Made by a program: the position numbers and the translations under genes. The notes beneath the pieces are model-generated. The model saw only the letters and a program-made list of their open reading frames with translations. It had not been told where the DNA came from and made no database searches. From positions 188,001-252,000 of the forward strand of contig NMRA01000429.1 of NCBI GenBank assembly GCA_002633005.1: 64,000 nt of DNA, in the 5' to 3' direction. Every line of letters begins with the position of its first letter. Positions within the stretch are counted from its first letter, which is position 1. Shown piece by piece: positions 1 through 15,400 of this stretch. The stretch comes from Phoronis australis (lineage: Eukaryota; Phoronida; Phoronidae).

Positions 1-407
1 TCAGTAATTGTGAAGTGGTAGCGTAATACCAAATTTCCGTCTTAAGTCTTAAGTTGATTTCATAAAACAGACTCCTGGAGCATTGTCATCGTATCATTCT
101 ATCAGATCTTTCCTTTTGTTGCTCAATTGCCTGAACGCTGAAACACAAGGTATATAATCGCAAACTCGGGGGCCAGATTCCACGCCTTAACACGGAGTTT
201 CTTCTCATATCGCAATGAGATTGGTTCCAAAAGACAGAGAATAAGAGACACCAGGGTCTAAATAGGTGCACTTAATCCGCATTACATCAACATTTTTCAA
301 CAAAATCCACGTTTCTGGAGAAGCAGGGAAAACATGCCGCCATTGTGTATTAGTACCATTTGAAGATGCTACGCTATTACACATTTCCGTTATAATACTA
401 ATTTCAG

Positions 408-3400
408 CTAATCTAGGGAATGTCCGTGTTACCAAAGATTCCAACGAGTTTCAAAAGTGGATCGCGGATCTGCGGGTTGCAGGCGGAGGTGATTGTCCCG
501 AATACTCCATGCTTGGTATAGAACGGGGTAAGTTAGGAGTTAAATTAACGTTGCACGGCAAATACTAAAACGTTATACGTAAATCATTTTATTTCAAAGT
601 TGCCTTGAAGATCAGGGAATTGCCTTTCTCACCAGAGATTGAAGTTTTAACAGCGATGCCTATTTAATTTTCAGCTTTAAGTGTTGCTCTCACCGATTCC
701 ACTGTTTATGTGTTCACGGACGCAGATGCTAAAGACCCGCAGAGACTCGACGGTGTCTTGGCGATGATAAAAGCAAAGAACATAAAACTGGAGTTTCTTC
801 TTACTGGGAAATGTAGTGTTTCAAAGCGCTCTAAGTCAGGTAAAGTGGTTAATGCTTTACTTTTCTAATAGAGGACGCTTTTCTAATTTGCCACAAAACA
901 TCATGGACCAAAATGAGGGTCCACTGATTGCTTCAACGGAACGATTTGCCGCCGTTAACGGGATTTATTGCCGTTGAGCAAGGCTTTAAAGGAAGACCAC
1001 TACCGAAATATACAAAGTATGGAAAGTCTCGATAAATAACGTGACATGATTCTTGTTATAGCTATCGTTATGTAAAATTAATGCATGTTCCCCGGAGTCA
1101 AACTTCTGATTTGATTGGCATCTGAGTGTAAGTAATTGTTTTCTCAATGTAAATTGGATCCTGATGGTGTTGCCATTCTTTATCATTTCACTCAACAAAT
1201 TTTACAGGCCAAAATGGTAACCAGATAAAAAGGCACAGGCGTTCGAGTGGTTCCGATATATACGCAATATTGGCTAAAAAATCTGGGGGTGGTGTAATTA
1301 ACACAGACAAGAAAAACATCGACGATGTCTCAAGAACCTTAACCGAGGTTAGAGTTTGTTAGCTTAGAGCATTTCGATACTTTGTTTTATAGTTTTTGGC
1401 GGTTACATCTTAAAATTTTTTTTGAGCCTTGCGGATTGAGTTATCGTGGAAACATGAAAACATTTCATATATGATCAGTGAGAGTCTAAAAACTTGCATA
1501 ACGCTGTCGGAGCAATCGGATGTTCTATTTTGAAAAAAATCACACTCGTCAAGGTACGAGTACATCTTGAACTGCTAACCATTTCATGTTTTTTATAACT
1601 CTATTTCTTAAGATTTACCATTTTCAGGGCACATCTACAACAGTGTCAAAGTTCAACCTCGCTCCTAATGATTCCAACAACTTCTACGTGGACAACACGA
1701 TGGTGGCCATTTCCGTTCACGTGACCTCTGACCCTAGTGTAAAGCCCCAAATACAATTATTTGATTCTGAAGGCAAGTTCTTACAGCAGAGACCCAAAAT
1801 TTCATATATTTGAATTCTGGTGCTATTTTTGGGGCGTCTGTTAGTCCGTTTCATAATCTTGAGTAAGCGGAACACAACGATTTTGTGACACACGGTTCGA
1901 CTACTCAACTAATTTTCCGTCTGAAAAAAAATAGTTAACTAGCAATCAATAAACCCTCTGAAACTGCTGTTCAGACTCCTTCGCATTGCCTTTCCTAGTT
2001 GAGTGCAAAAGTACGCAGGCAAGCCACGTGCACTGTTAAAAGATGGCCAGTAACAACAGTTCACCTCTGGCAGTATGTTGTCCTTCGTGATCTATCTACC
2101 TCTCGCCGTCCATCTTTCCAGAGGATGCATTTGTTTAATCTCTTACCTGGAATTACGTAATCGCGTGTTTTTTGTAACTAAAGCGGCCCTTGTGAAACAT
2201 TGGTTTCTAATTTATCGTTTTCATGTCAGAAAATAAAGCTTTATGGAAATACACTGGCACTGTCTTTGGCCACAAGTTGGATTGCTAGGTGGGTCCATTT
2301 ACATCAAAGAAAAAAAATCATGCGCTATTCTCATTTCAGGTTCACTGGCTACCAACTTCACTACAGTAGTAGACAGCTTCGGAATTAAAATTTTGTTTTT
2401 ATCCACGCCAATACCTGGTAAGAAAAGATGTTGACGTTTGGATGAGTTTAAAGTTTTATTTTGGACTATACTGTTACACTGCTGTCAAAATGCGATAGAT
2501 GTTGTATTTTTAGTATCCACAGATAAAACTTTTCCTTCCCTAGCTGCTTGACAGAGTTTAAATTCCTATGGTTTGGTATTTTGAGTTGGCATTCCTTTAA
2601 CTGTTTATCGTAAGGTGAACTTCCGCAGTGTACGCTTGTACGACAAATGGCTAGATTATTTAGAAAAGTGACTGGGCTGATAGCGGTAAGAAATTAGTAA
2701 GCTAGGGAATGAAATGCCCATTTTATTAATATTGACCTTGGGATTTGTACTTTAAAGTTTTTTGAAAACCATAACGTTACACCTTAACACATGCTCAAGA
2801 TACTCTGCTGTATCGCTTCCAACTAATATTAAATGTCGCAAATGAATTCAGTTTTGAAAATTAAAAGTTGATATTAGAAATCAAATAACATTAGCAATAG
2901 TAATAACAACAGCAACAAGAAGAATAAGAGTAAGACTAAGGATAAGAATAAAATTTAAGAAAAAAAAAAACGCAGGAATAACACTCCTCTACGCGTGTAT
3001 GCGCAGAGTAATGATAACAGTTATAATAACGATCATGGTAATGAGGAACTCGAAATTCAATAGGTGGCGCTAGTGTTACAAGGATCATACCCGTAGACAT
3101 ACATGCTTTCGGGGCTGCATTTTGCAAAGCTAGTTTCTTGCTAGAAAGAGAGATATCGCCATGCATTACGAATTATCACTCATGAGTCTCTTGCACTGTG
3201 AAAACGCAAGATCAAGCAAGGTTTGCATTACAAACGAAGAATGTGATCACACTAGCGTTACTCGCACAATTCTTGCGTCTAAGGAACGCAGCCCTACATT
3301 CTTTTCTCAGGTGTTAAAAATTTGCTAAATACGCAGGAGTGTTGGCTGTTATTTTAGAAACTCGTTCGAGTTACCGGTATATTGGTTGATCGACAAAGTT

Positions 3401-6400
3401 CATGTCTCATCTTAAGGCAAACAAAAAGTGAGACAAGGCTTACAATTTCAATAACACGTCAAAAGGGCCAAAACCCAATCAGGGTGCAAGCTGATACACT
3501 TTTACATGACACAATGAAAACCGATAAAAGAAAATAGCCAATGTGCGGCGCAACACGGATTTTTCATATGTTATAAGCAAAGATTCCAAAATCTTCAACC
3601 TGTGGATGTCATTCTCAATATAACGAATGTCAAGTATAACAGGTATGAACGACCTCCTCTCTAGTGGGTCCGAATTTACCGATGTAGAAAACGATCTTGT
3701 ATGGATCCCCTGCAGGCTCATACACTATGGTGGCACCGCATGTTTTCCTTCCCAATCATTGGTCATGCTTATGCAGCTTCCCAGATTTAGTGTGTCCAAC
3801 AAGAAGATACATGTAGCACTGCCGTGAATTTAACAATTACTACGTACTCAAGGACTGTAGCCAAATTGATATTATATAACTGCATTTTGCCCTGTTTAAC
3901 TGAACACAAAACAAAATTAAATTAAATTAGGCCTTTTATTTTCATGAAATCGGCCAAGCCGCAGGCGATGCGTACATGCACCTTTCTAAAATTTGCCATT
4001 TTAAGGCCAACCAAACCCAGTAAACTCTGAGGCGTTTCCTTGAGTTGCTGATAGTTTCGATGTTCTTTTTAGCAACAAAAATGGAACCTATCTTGGTAAC
4101 GAATATTATGGAACAGATGTTATGGGAGTGTAAGGCGTAACTCAATTTTCGTTTTTATCCAGCTAAACAGAGCGAATTGCAGCTTTATAGAGATGACTTT
4201 CTGCATTACCCCCACCTAGTGAGCACCAATGTAAATGAAATGTAGCACGTCTCGTTCGTACTTGCAGGACCTTGGACTATCATCACCGATCACGAAGACT
4301 ACTCGGTTGAAGTTAAAGCGTCGACAAGCTTTGGCTTTCGTTACAGCTTCATTGAAGAAAAGCTACCAGGCTACTGGCTTCCAGTGGACTCAAATCCGAT
4401 AATAGGTGATATTTCTTTTTAGGTTTTATTTTGTTTTGTTTAAAAGTGTTCGAGAAGGAGCACCATAGATGCTCTTGATATCTGTCATGAAAACATTGCT
4501 TCACACTAGCAGACGCGAACACACGCACGCACGTTCATACACAAGTTGTTCTTACGGTTAGTATTCTTTGGTTTGTTCTATGGACGTTCCTGGAAGCAGC
4601 ACCAGATGGCGCGATTGACATTTTTGCGGTGGAGTGCGTGCATATTAGCTGCATTTGCTTCACTCTGCCGGTTCAGCTAGGTCAACCGGCTAAGACATCC
4701 CATTGGTTTGTAAGCTGGATGTCGTCAGCGAGAACCAATCAAATAAAGCATTCTAGTGATCTCATTTAGATTGCACAAGGCTTAATAAAATTTCCATCAA
4801 TGGAGAGGTTTCGCAAAGCGAAGTGAACGTAAATTATGACGCATACGCTACAGTTACAAAAGTGGGTTTCGCAACAACTAAATTTTTACGCGAACATGAA
4901 AGTATACGTGAACATTACTGTGCTCAGGGTGTCCAGTTACTGTAGGCCTAGTACATGTCAGCTACTTTTCAAAAAAAAACAAAAAACGTAAAAGTCATTT
5001 TGCCATTGCAACTTGTTTTACGTGAAAAAATCGTTTCTACGAACTCCTGCGAGAAATGGTCAACTCTTAGAATGCAAAATTTAATTGAAGTTTAAAATAA
5101 ATAGGTGCATGCAAATTAAGCATGTAAAATTTTAACAACACAAAATTATATCTGTTAAAAATCCATTCCAGTTCGATGATATCCAGCGAACCCCGGCAGA
5201 ATAAGGATTTGGGAAAAGGTGCTTTCTTGCAAATAAACTTTAAGGACATTCATAGAGAAAAGAATCGTGTTGATTTCATACTGAAGCAAAAAAAATTATT
5301 TCGATGTCTTACCAAACAAGGATTAAAAGGGAGCCACAGGTATTGCGTTTAAGCGACGCGAATCTCCCTGTATTCACGTGAAACACTCAAACACTTTTGG
5401 GATTACATGTAGCTAACAATGGCATTGATGACGCGGTATTACAAATGCGTGATAATTCACGTTCACGTCTTTTTGCGAGACCGCTCTAATGTCAAATGAC
5501 AGAATGACGCATTCATGTAAATAGTGAGTGAAGAGGAGTCAGTGTGGCCTGGTTGATAAGTGCCCGCTTTCTTTACTCGAGGTCGTGGGTTCAAGTCCCA
5601 CCAGGTCACACTGCTAAACGCTTGAGCCAGGTTTCTAGCTCCTCAGCTCGGTTTTAACCATATATCAATAAAGCATAAAAATATTTCCAGGTGATCAGTG
5701 CAATGGGCCCACATGCGAGGCCTGCGCACGTCTGGTACAACGTGTATCAGACCGCCTGCAATTATTTTTTTTAAATAGTGAGCTTATTGAGTTAATTTCA
5801 CGTGATTTCTCACCGTAGCGATACAACACCTTTAACGTACATATTGGTGTTTAGGAAAAAACGTCACCATAGTGATAGAGACGGTTGGCCACGACCACAT
5901 AGATTCCCTGAAGACGGTGCAGTTGCTCAGCGTGAATACCGGCGATATTATCCAATCATCGTCGCTTGTCAGGGTCGAAGGTCGAGTGGATATTAATTAC
6001 AGGGCTCAAGTTGTACTCAACGATGAGGTAAAATTTGCACCCTGCACGTGAAATATCTAATCAAAACCAATTTATATAGGCATACTTATTTTGTAAGTTT
6101 TGAATTTAAATGTTAGAGCGATTTCAAGGTTTGTCTAGGCTTGTGCTTTCTACATTCTAGGAGACTTTTCATAAACTTAGTGACGGCAAAATTAAGTTTC
6201 AGAGAATAGAAACTGCGACATGCGCTAGATGGACCTCCCTGAACATGGCATTCACGTTGTCACATGGAGCCTTGATCGTTGAAAATTCCCCATGTAGGTA
6301 ACCAACATTTCGTTTTCATTCCTTTGGGGTCACGAAAGAGGACCCAATGATGATGAGCGCCATGTTTCCCATTCCTTTGCATTAAACTTGACAGTACATT

Positions 6401-9400
6401 CAATCTCCAAAAAAATTGCTACAATAAACCATTTACGTTACATCTGTGTGTCCATTCAGGCTGTGCGTATTGCTGTCTTTGGTTACGATAAGGAAAATAA
6501 CACAGTGGAACGAACGGCAGCCGCACCAGTTGAAGCAGACTCCGCGAAACTGGAGGTTTACGGGACTTCCGGTGAGTCGCGTGCATAGAGATTATTGCCA
6601 AGATTGCGTGTCATTATTTTATTGCATTTGTGCCAATTAATGCACATTTTGGTGGTCACTCTGTTAAAAAATAAATGAGTCACTGGTAAAATGCTGTTAT
6701 GCATCGATCTGTGTGCGTGTGTGCGTGTGTGAGCAAACTACTGGAGTAAACGGGAAATGAAAGCGCTCCGAGGAGCGAAACTTGGCGAAATTAACCAAAA
6801 AAAAACACGTTAGAGATGACGAGAAAAGACGACGACAGAGATGATGAAGAAGATGACAGCTATGACAACGATGGTGGCGATGATGGACAATGCAAGTTAT
6901 GATATCATTCATATTACGAACGTAGAGGTCAGGTATCACTAAGAAATAGGCTACAGTCTTGAGCGACACTTGGCGAAATTATCGAAGAAAAGACGACGTC
7001 GGAGATGATGACGAAGATGACGAATGTGATGATGGTGGTGGCGATTATGAACAACATCATAACAATCATATGACGAACTTAGATGTCATAAATCAATAAG
7101 AAATATTCTACAGTCTAGTTCAATAGAAGCTAAACCAACATTAATGCAGCAAGAGCGCTCAACAAAGGAACAGCGTTATCAGAAAATCTCAAATAACTCA
7201 AAAAGTAAACGTCGTAGCGGAAAATGGAAAATATCTTCTGAAAGCCCGTTTAAAATTCTATCTAAACTGATGGTATCGCCTAATTCTGTAAATTTTTTCG
7301 AAAAAAATGAAATTTTGGGTTTTTTAAGAAATTTAAAGGCAAATATCTCGAAAACGGTAAGTCTGAGAAAAAAATTGATGTAGTTCATTTAAAAGAGTAT
7401 ACCTTAAAGAATCCACATGCAAAAATTTACGTCATTTTCTTATCGCGTTAAGGTGGCACCTCAGCACGACTGAAAATAGGTCAACATGCGCCAGAACCGC
7501 CATCTTGAAAGCAACTTCCGGTTTTTTGGCTTTATATAATAGCATGTCATAAGGAACTAAAACTTGTGAAAATTCGAAGGAATTGGTCTCATAATGCGCC
7601 CTCTACAGGAGAAAACGTTTTTAGGCCAAAATCGAGGTGCGCATGCGCGATCGCCGATAATTCCGCCATCTTTAACTGGAAGTAAACAATTTCCGGTATA
7701 CTTATAGCAAACTTCCTGTCCATTTATTGTGTCGATTCTTAGCCTTTTACGTAAAAAATTGTAGCCTCCAGAAGTATTTGAAGCTTTAAATGGAAACAAA
7801 ATGGCCGCCACAGCCGCCATCTTGGATCCGATTTTGACGAAAAACAATAGGCTTCCAGTACTTCCGGAAGTACGTGTTATGTGTAAATTTCGTGATGATC
7901 ATAACGAAAATTGCAACCTGTATCGTGCAAATAAAAAAAAAACAAGTAACAAACTTAGTGGAAGAGCAACATACTTGGCGAAATTTATTTCGCCAAGTAA
8001 TAACCCTCGTAGACCCGGATTTAGGATTATTACTGAAGGGGGTATGGCAACCATGGGAACATGTCACATTTCACCAATGCAGCAAAACAATACTGGTTAA
8101 GCAGAGGTCATGACCTCTGACCCCCCACGGATCCATGCTTGTTTGCTTGTCTGCAATGGGTTCTGGCCTACGTCAGCTAAGTATGCAACATTGCTTTAAA
8201 AATACATAGGAAAAGCTGTAATTTTAATCAATGGCTTTCTCGATACGTGAACATAACAGGTGAACGAAAACAAGTTTGTGCATCATAAGTGAATGGATTA
8301 TGACGTCACCTATATCCTTTCCTAATCCAAAATCCATATAGGATATTTTTCTACCAAGCACTATTGACAGTTCGAAATTCTGATTCGTTACTACTAACAA
8401 GCTCTTAAAGAATCGAACTAGTAACCGTTTCAAGTCGTTGTTGCCGACTTGAAGTCGTTTTCACTTAGTATCGACAACTAAAATCCTATACTTGTAACAA
8501 TACTCGTTTTGGACACATTAGCATTAGGTGTAAGATAGTAATCTGCTTTGCAGGAAAGACATGGTATTTAATTGTATATACATTGTCTAAAGAAAATACA
8601 AACAACTGTGGGGTTCATGCAGTTGGGTCCTGCTTCATCAAAGTGACTTGAGACAGAAATTTGATAATTGCTGAATAAAAGTTTAGCCAATTAATCATGA
8701 ATTCATCACAGTTTAGAAATAATACTGTAGACGCAAGAACCTCGCGATGTTAGGGTGATCACGTGCTTCGCTTGCAATACATGGCGATATATTTTGCGAC
8801 GTCTTGCGTGCTATTGCATTTTCCCGAGGTTCTCGTGTCTATGAAGCGCCGGTCTACCCGGATGTTTCAGCTGGTGTAAGCACGAAGTTATTTGGGTGGG
8901 GGAGGGGGGGAGGTACGGATACCACGTGACTTCCAACGCGTAGCCATACTGCTAACTTGCTACAAATACCTTGTAGGGGATGTTCGACCTGGCTCAACAG
9001 TTACGGTGAAGTTCAACCTAATTAACTTTGACAACGATGCGACTACACTTTCTGTCAACGCAAGAACTAATGCCGTAAGATTTGATATTGCTTATTACAA
9101 CCATTCCCATTTTCAGCAACAAGAAAAGCAAATCAAAGGACGCTGAGTACTATTAAGACCGGCCACCAGCCGTGGCGGCTGAATTTTGTATCAGTCTGTA
9201 GTCGTTCAATCCGGTTTCTATGGAATGCCGCAAAATATGTCACTGTTCTCCTCCAGACCTTTAGAACAAAACGAATAGTATACCATGGGCGGCGCAGCAC
9301 TGAAAAAAGTGGGGTCTATAGCTCCCCATCCCCCTATGGTGCGCCGCCCATGTACACAACCAGCAACCTCGCTTACTACTTTCGTATTTTCTGTGCAACC

Positions 9401-12400
9401 TGCACTCACATTTGTGTCTTCATTGACTAGGTGATCTTTCTAAAATCAATAATAATAACTCACACAATCTGTAAATGAAATCAACATTTTCATCGGCTCG
9501 ATTACACCGAAAAGGTGAAACGCCCCAGGCCCATGATAAGGTAGCCGTTGTTATCAGCCACTTTTGAAAAATTCCTACAATCTTTACCCGCTCGTCGCGG
9601 GTTCCACACATTCTAGTCGTAATCTAAATTTTTCTCCATTCGGATGATACCAATCTTTAGGGGAACTGCCCGTTCTCTACCGCCCACTACCACTAGACAA
9701 GTAACCAGCCTGTGAATACAGACATACGGGATACAGGTATTGATATGATCGTGGAACACAGTTTGGTCCAAATTTTGCCGTTTGTAGTCTCACAAATCTA
9801 GATTTGTATGACACTGCGCTATCTGGTGGTGTGATTTTACAAACAGAACAGGCATTCTAACCTGGGCTGGTTGCGTGAAAATCATTAAAAACTTATCCGC
9901 TGCATAATTGTTATACATTCGTGGTGAAACGGTCGTGGAATAATTGTCTTACTTTTCCTACAAATGCGAAATAACTACCGTTATTCCCCATAAAACTGGG
10001 GCAATATGATTGACAATTACGAAATTGATTTCTCAGCGGGAAATTTAAGATGTTTATAATCTGATAGGTCACTTTTGTAGTAGCGTGTTCCCTCTGTGAC
10101 GTCACTTAAAGCAAGAACAAGCCACCAGTCATTTATAAACTGGCTAGATTTATTGGCGAGAAAAATCTAGCCAAAATCACGTGCTCATTACTATATCTCG
10201 CGTAAACTCGCAAAGTCTTGCTTTTCTAGTGAGGTCCAAGCGTTATTGGAATCTACCTTGCACACCGGTATTGGTATTATGTAAGAATCCTGGTTTTGAT
10301 TGATGAAATAAACGTATTACGATAGAAGATAAATAAGTTTCAGCACTTAATTACTACTTCAAGAATCATTGACACTTTCTACAAAACTATTTTAGACTGA
10401 CCATAAAAAGCTTGTTTTTATATTTCACGTTAAAGTTGATTTGAAATACATCGCATTCTTATGAAAAATGAAGGAGATGTGTACCCAAATAATGAGGTTA
10501 GCCAACAGAGTTCCATTAGGTTCAGGCGCGCAGCTAGACTTCTTGGCATGTACGCATTGACTTCTTGGTCGAGTGCTATAAACTGCAACGTCCCCCTTTC
10601 GTGTTTGGAAATAGAGACATACGTCCAACATAAGCAGTTTCAGTTGTGTAGATTACACCCTGAACATCGGAGCAGCAGATGAAAAGGGCGGAGTCAAAAA
10701 TGTGACGGAATGATGAGAATTGGGAAGGACGGGGTTGAGGTGGAAAAGACCAAACATTTTTTCGGTTTGCATTCTCAGGTTGCATGTCATTGTCGTATCG
10801 CCTGTCAAACGCTAAATCTCTATACACTTTGCGCCACAGCACCAGAGATGTTCTCCCGCACAAAAACAGAAAATTAAATCCATTTAAAATAAATTCAGTT
10901 CATGCAACCAATGTTTCGACCCTCTTTTTACACAGTTGTTGTGGTATTGTTGAAAATTTCCACTTCGAAACCTAATATTGACTGCATGTTTTAATGGCGT
11001 GCTATTAAATCAAACAATGGCACGTCTTTCACAACTCCGCCCTTTCCATTTCACGTCTGTCCTGTGCATCGTTGGGTCTGCCTTTCTTACATCAGATGAT
11101 CAAGCCAGTTCAAGTGTCATATTGCAAACGAGTTGATTCTTCCGATTTGACATTATGCACATGCGAGTGAAAAATATACGTTGAATAATCTACGCACTGG
11201 TGATGTCATCAGAGATCTTCGTGTTTAAAAGATCTCTGCTGTCAGATCCAAAGTGTTATGCTGAAAAGAGACATAAAAAATTAATTGGACGCATTTTTGT
11301 TTTTGATTTGACGAACTTGGTTCTTAGGTCTAATCTTTAAAACAATTATATCCCATTAGTGAATGAACGGACATAATCTCGAAATTGTGGTTCGGAAGAA
11401 AAACGATTAGAGTACAAACCGCGCTTTTCATGAACACGTCGCAAGTATCACATGTACTCAATGTACTCAAAAATTAAATTAAGGAGAATGCGATGTTTTT
11501 TGCAGAAAGGAGAATACAAGCAACATTTTGAAATTGATCTGCGTTCCCTAGGGTTGTTTGACTAAAATCTCGGAAAGTTAAAACATGTTTACATATAACC
11601 CACAGGGAGACTTACGCCAAATCTTACGGCTGGTCGTAAGTCCGTTTAGACTTTGTGCAGAAACGTCGTAAAATCACCACAATTTAGTGAATTAGGCCCC
11701 TGGGCTTATTAGTTTTCATGTATTAGTCTAAATAACTATCGGAAGACCAAACACTAATTGATGTATTCACATTTATTAAGACGGGCGACGTTCATTATGG
11801 GAAATACGGTATGTTGGAAGGGGCAAGACGACAGATTGCACTGATTATAATTAAATTATTTATAGCGAGGACTGAGAAATGCAGAGCAGACAATCCGGAG
11901 AAACGTATGATGCGATTGTACATTCAGAACCAATTATCTATTTGGTTAATCACGTAGAAGAGGTATTACGGGACGCGTTGCTCAGACTCTTTCACAACCA
12001 GTTTCTGAGGGGAGGGGGGGGGGNGGGGGGGGTGCTCGACAACATTGTTGACTGGGGACTGAAGCAGGAAAATAAAGACACCCTCCTGTTTAGAGAGTGG
12101 ATTAGATCAAAGAGCTTTTTCAATGACCATCACCCTTTGGAAGGGTTACTCCATGAGCCTGGCCCTTTCGAAGGGATTCTTGGACGGCTGATTTTTAACC
12201 CATTAAGCCCGAAACAGTACAAAAAGAGACGCCATGTTGTCAGAAATGAGTAGATCATTGGTAACAAAAGTTTTTAATACATACATACATATATAAATAC
12301 ATACATACATACATACATACATACATACATACATACATACATACATGTACATGCATACTTACATACATACACACACACGCACACGTACACGCACACGCAC

Positions 12401-12401
12401 A

Positions 12402-12444
<43 letters not shown>

Positions 12445-15400
12445 ACACACACACACATGATGTTGTAAACCCTTCTGTAGATTTGTACATTAAAAAGGAC
12501 TCCTTCACAGATCTTCGAATTCATCAAGTGAGCCCTTTCTTAGGCATATTCATCGCATAAAACCTATCAGAAAATCACGATTTTGAGTGGAAACTACAGA
12601 GGATTTGTTAGTATTACCTATACTTGTGAAAGATGTACTCATTGTTGTTCATATGGTGGTAATGATCTGTACCATACCTACGTGCTCGTTCCTTTAAGAA
12701 GGCTGTAACATCTGAAGATGGCCGGAGAAATAACCGACTGAAACGTCGTTCCAATTCAAATAGGCTATAGGTTGGTGTAAATAGATCAGTATATTTTAGA
12801 AATGGTCTAACCCCATCACGACCTCCAAGCGGTTTAGGAAGACGTGACATCTTTTCTTATACTGCTTCAGGTTCAATGTGTTAAAAGTACAGCCAGTGTC
12901 AAACAGTCCACACGACAGGGGCTGTTTTGTGGAATTATCCCCTAGAAACACTGGTGTTTTCAGAACAAAACGAAAAGGAGATTTTTCATGGTGGTGCCTT
13001 ACAACTGGGCAACTTTACAAGCGTCCACTCTCTTAACAGTGGGTATGCTAAAATTTCTGTTGCAAACCCTACAAAATATAGTAGAGTACGCCCCGGGGCT
13101 ATATCCCCCTGTCATGATAGATTTAAAGGGAAATAATGCAATGATGAATTGGGCCAGAAATTAATTATCGACTACTAACCAGTGCCAAGTGGTTCAACTG
13201 TTAATGTTAAACGATTCCACGATTTCGATTGATCAGAATTTGTAGAGAAACCTTGGAAATAATTCTAATCACGAGTTAAAATATAGTCAGTCTTTTACGC
13301 CGTAAGGACCCATAATGTAAAGTACACGTATATTCGATTTGTTTTCGTCTTAACCTTTTAATCCTGATGGATATTGCTTGTATTTCTCAGTAAATGTCCA
13401 TTGAATTGTGGAATGAATGTTCATTATCCGACTCCGTTAATAAGGAAGAGTGATGAAAAGTTGCCTGTTTGGAGTCTGGTGAGCCTTTGGATCGCATAGC
13501 TTTCGGGTCATACCCGGTCCCTTCTTTATTGCTGACAGGTAACTTGCCATCACTTGTCCAGTAAGTTCTTTAGATCGTATCTTAAAATACATGTTCGGAT
13601 TTTTGTTTGAACTTACAATATATCGTCGATTTCCACGACATAGTGGTTGGCAGGTCTAAGTGAGCCGACGATATCGCCACCTGGTGAGTGATTGCTGTTT
13701 GTAATTATCTGCCTGAGGTTTTCAGGGATTCTCCGCACACGCTCAACCATCGCGTTTTCCCTTGAAGTATGGCGAGACAGGACGAGGGACAATAACTTTG
13801 TCCATTCCTTCAAATGCAACACCGTTCACGTCGACGTAAGTTCACATTTGAACATCGACGGCACTTCATCCACTCTCCCAGCGTGTGCCAGGGCTGCGTT
13901 CCGTAGACCCCAAACGTTTTATTAGCACCTGCGGCCAAAAATTCCTCACTTATTGAAACGGCGAATTCAACCCCACAATTCAACAGTTTAAGCTCACCAA
14001 CCAATTACTTCAGTGCCCGTCATTTTGCTAGGATAGGTAAGTGAGCTCCCGAAAATAGCCGCGAAGCACTCCCATTTCACCCGCGTGATTTTTCGGGGTC
14101 TTGCGAGGTCTAACTTTTTCACAAGAAAATTGGTCTACAGAACGCTGTCCAGGTCAACCCTCCAGAGCATTCTATTAGTTCCGAAACGACGATTTCTGAT
14201 TCAAAAATCAATCACATGTATATAACGGTTTGCTCTTACTGAACCGGAGTGCGTCGGGTGAGTGAATCTACCGGCCAGAACTGAAAAACACGTTCGTTTC
14301 AAAAATGGTCTTGAATTCGCAATATCACATACACTTACACGTCAAGGTATTAACGTGGCACCTTATAATTGTAGTCACCTCCACATTGCTTTTTTAAAAA
14401 ACATATACCGGGGTTTTCTGTAGATAAGCCCACCCAATGAAGCGCCCATGGGCGTTTGTACGGAAAATTATGCCAAATACACGCCCATGGGCGTTTATTT
14501 GGTGTTACAACTTGTGGTGTCAAGTGTCCAGACAGTGGGACGTTTATTTGGGAATATTCCACTCAGCGTCATTTTTTGTCACAAATTCAATTTGTGGAGC
14601 ATTTATCATTTATGAAAACGAACAACGCGTTGGAGAACTGCATTTATTAACAAAAAAATTAAAAACACAGTTTTAAGTAAAAAAGTGTTAAGTCAAGCAA
14701 AACTATGGCTTTCCGTTTACACGCCCCCTTTTCCAAACAAACGCCCAGGCATTTGTTTGGTGTTGCTAAAACGCCTGAAAATTTTCATTTTCCGAATACA
14801 CGCCCGTGGGCTTATCTACGGAAATTCCTGGTAAGAAGTGTTTTGTAAATATCAAGGAATTTCTCTACACAACGTCCTTCTCTGACAAATGTGCTGGAGC
14901 TATACGGAAGAACATAACTTAATTTGGTGAAAGTTATTGTTATATGCATCAACGATACTACTGTCTAAAACTACTTTTGCTAAACATGATTTAAATGCAG
15001 ACAACTCGTGCTTGCTTCGAGAGGCTCATTTTAGGCTTAAACCAATTCTTCCATTGTGGAAAATAACCGCAAACCGTGATATTCGAATTGTGAATGTAAG
15101 ATATGGAAAGTCAAAATCTCTCGACCTGCCTGACTCCTCACAAGTTCACACGTGGCCTTGCATGCATATGCCAAAGCAGCAAACACTGAAGCCAGGGCAA
15201 CCTTCCCTAGACGTAAGAAACTTGCGAGAACGCAAGATCACGCAAGTCTTCGCGACATATCTCCATGCATGTAAACGAAGCCAGTGATCACACCAAGTGC
15301 AGTGTAGTAGAATGATGTTGGCATTCCCAGTGTTGCCGTGCCTCAGTAAGAATTTATTTGCTGAATGAAAGCTCAAACAATAGCTGACTTGCGAAGTAGC

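Noticed and set aside
2232-2288. A possible extra exon of the VWA7-like gene (KALWKYTGTVFGHKL)
   Set aside because: In the required phase it ends in TAG at its only donor, whereas exon 4 joins exon 5 directly in perfect phase.
7973-7998. Perfect short palindrome ACTTGGCGAAAT/ATTTCGCCAAGT, possible terminator-like hairpin
   Set aside because: This is a eukaryotic intron. The same CTTGGCGAAATT word appears in the 6774-7120 repeats, so it is repeat-derived.
12255-12527. Cys/Val/Tyr-rich and His/Thr-rich frames
   Set aside because: They are products of the CATA/CA microsatellite.
12614-12850. Minus-strand frame with SRLPKPLGGRDGVRP and a GAAACGTCG motif on the other strand, reminiscent of Penelope-like element ends
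   Set aside because: No reverse transcriptase or second repeat was found nearby; the motif is too short to assign.
13810-14004. Protein-like minus-strand frame (LAAGANKTFGVYGTQPWHTLGEW)
   Set aside because: It overlaps the donor of exon 10 of the + strand gene, I recognise no family, and no partner exons were found.
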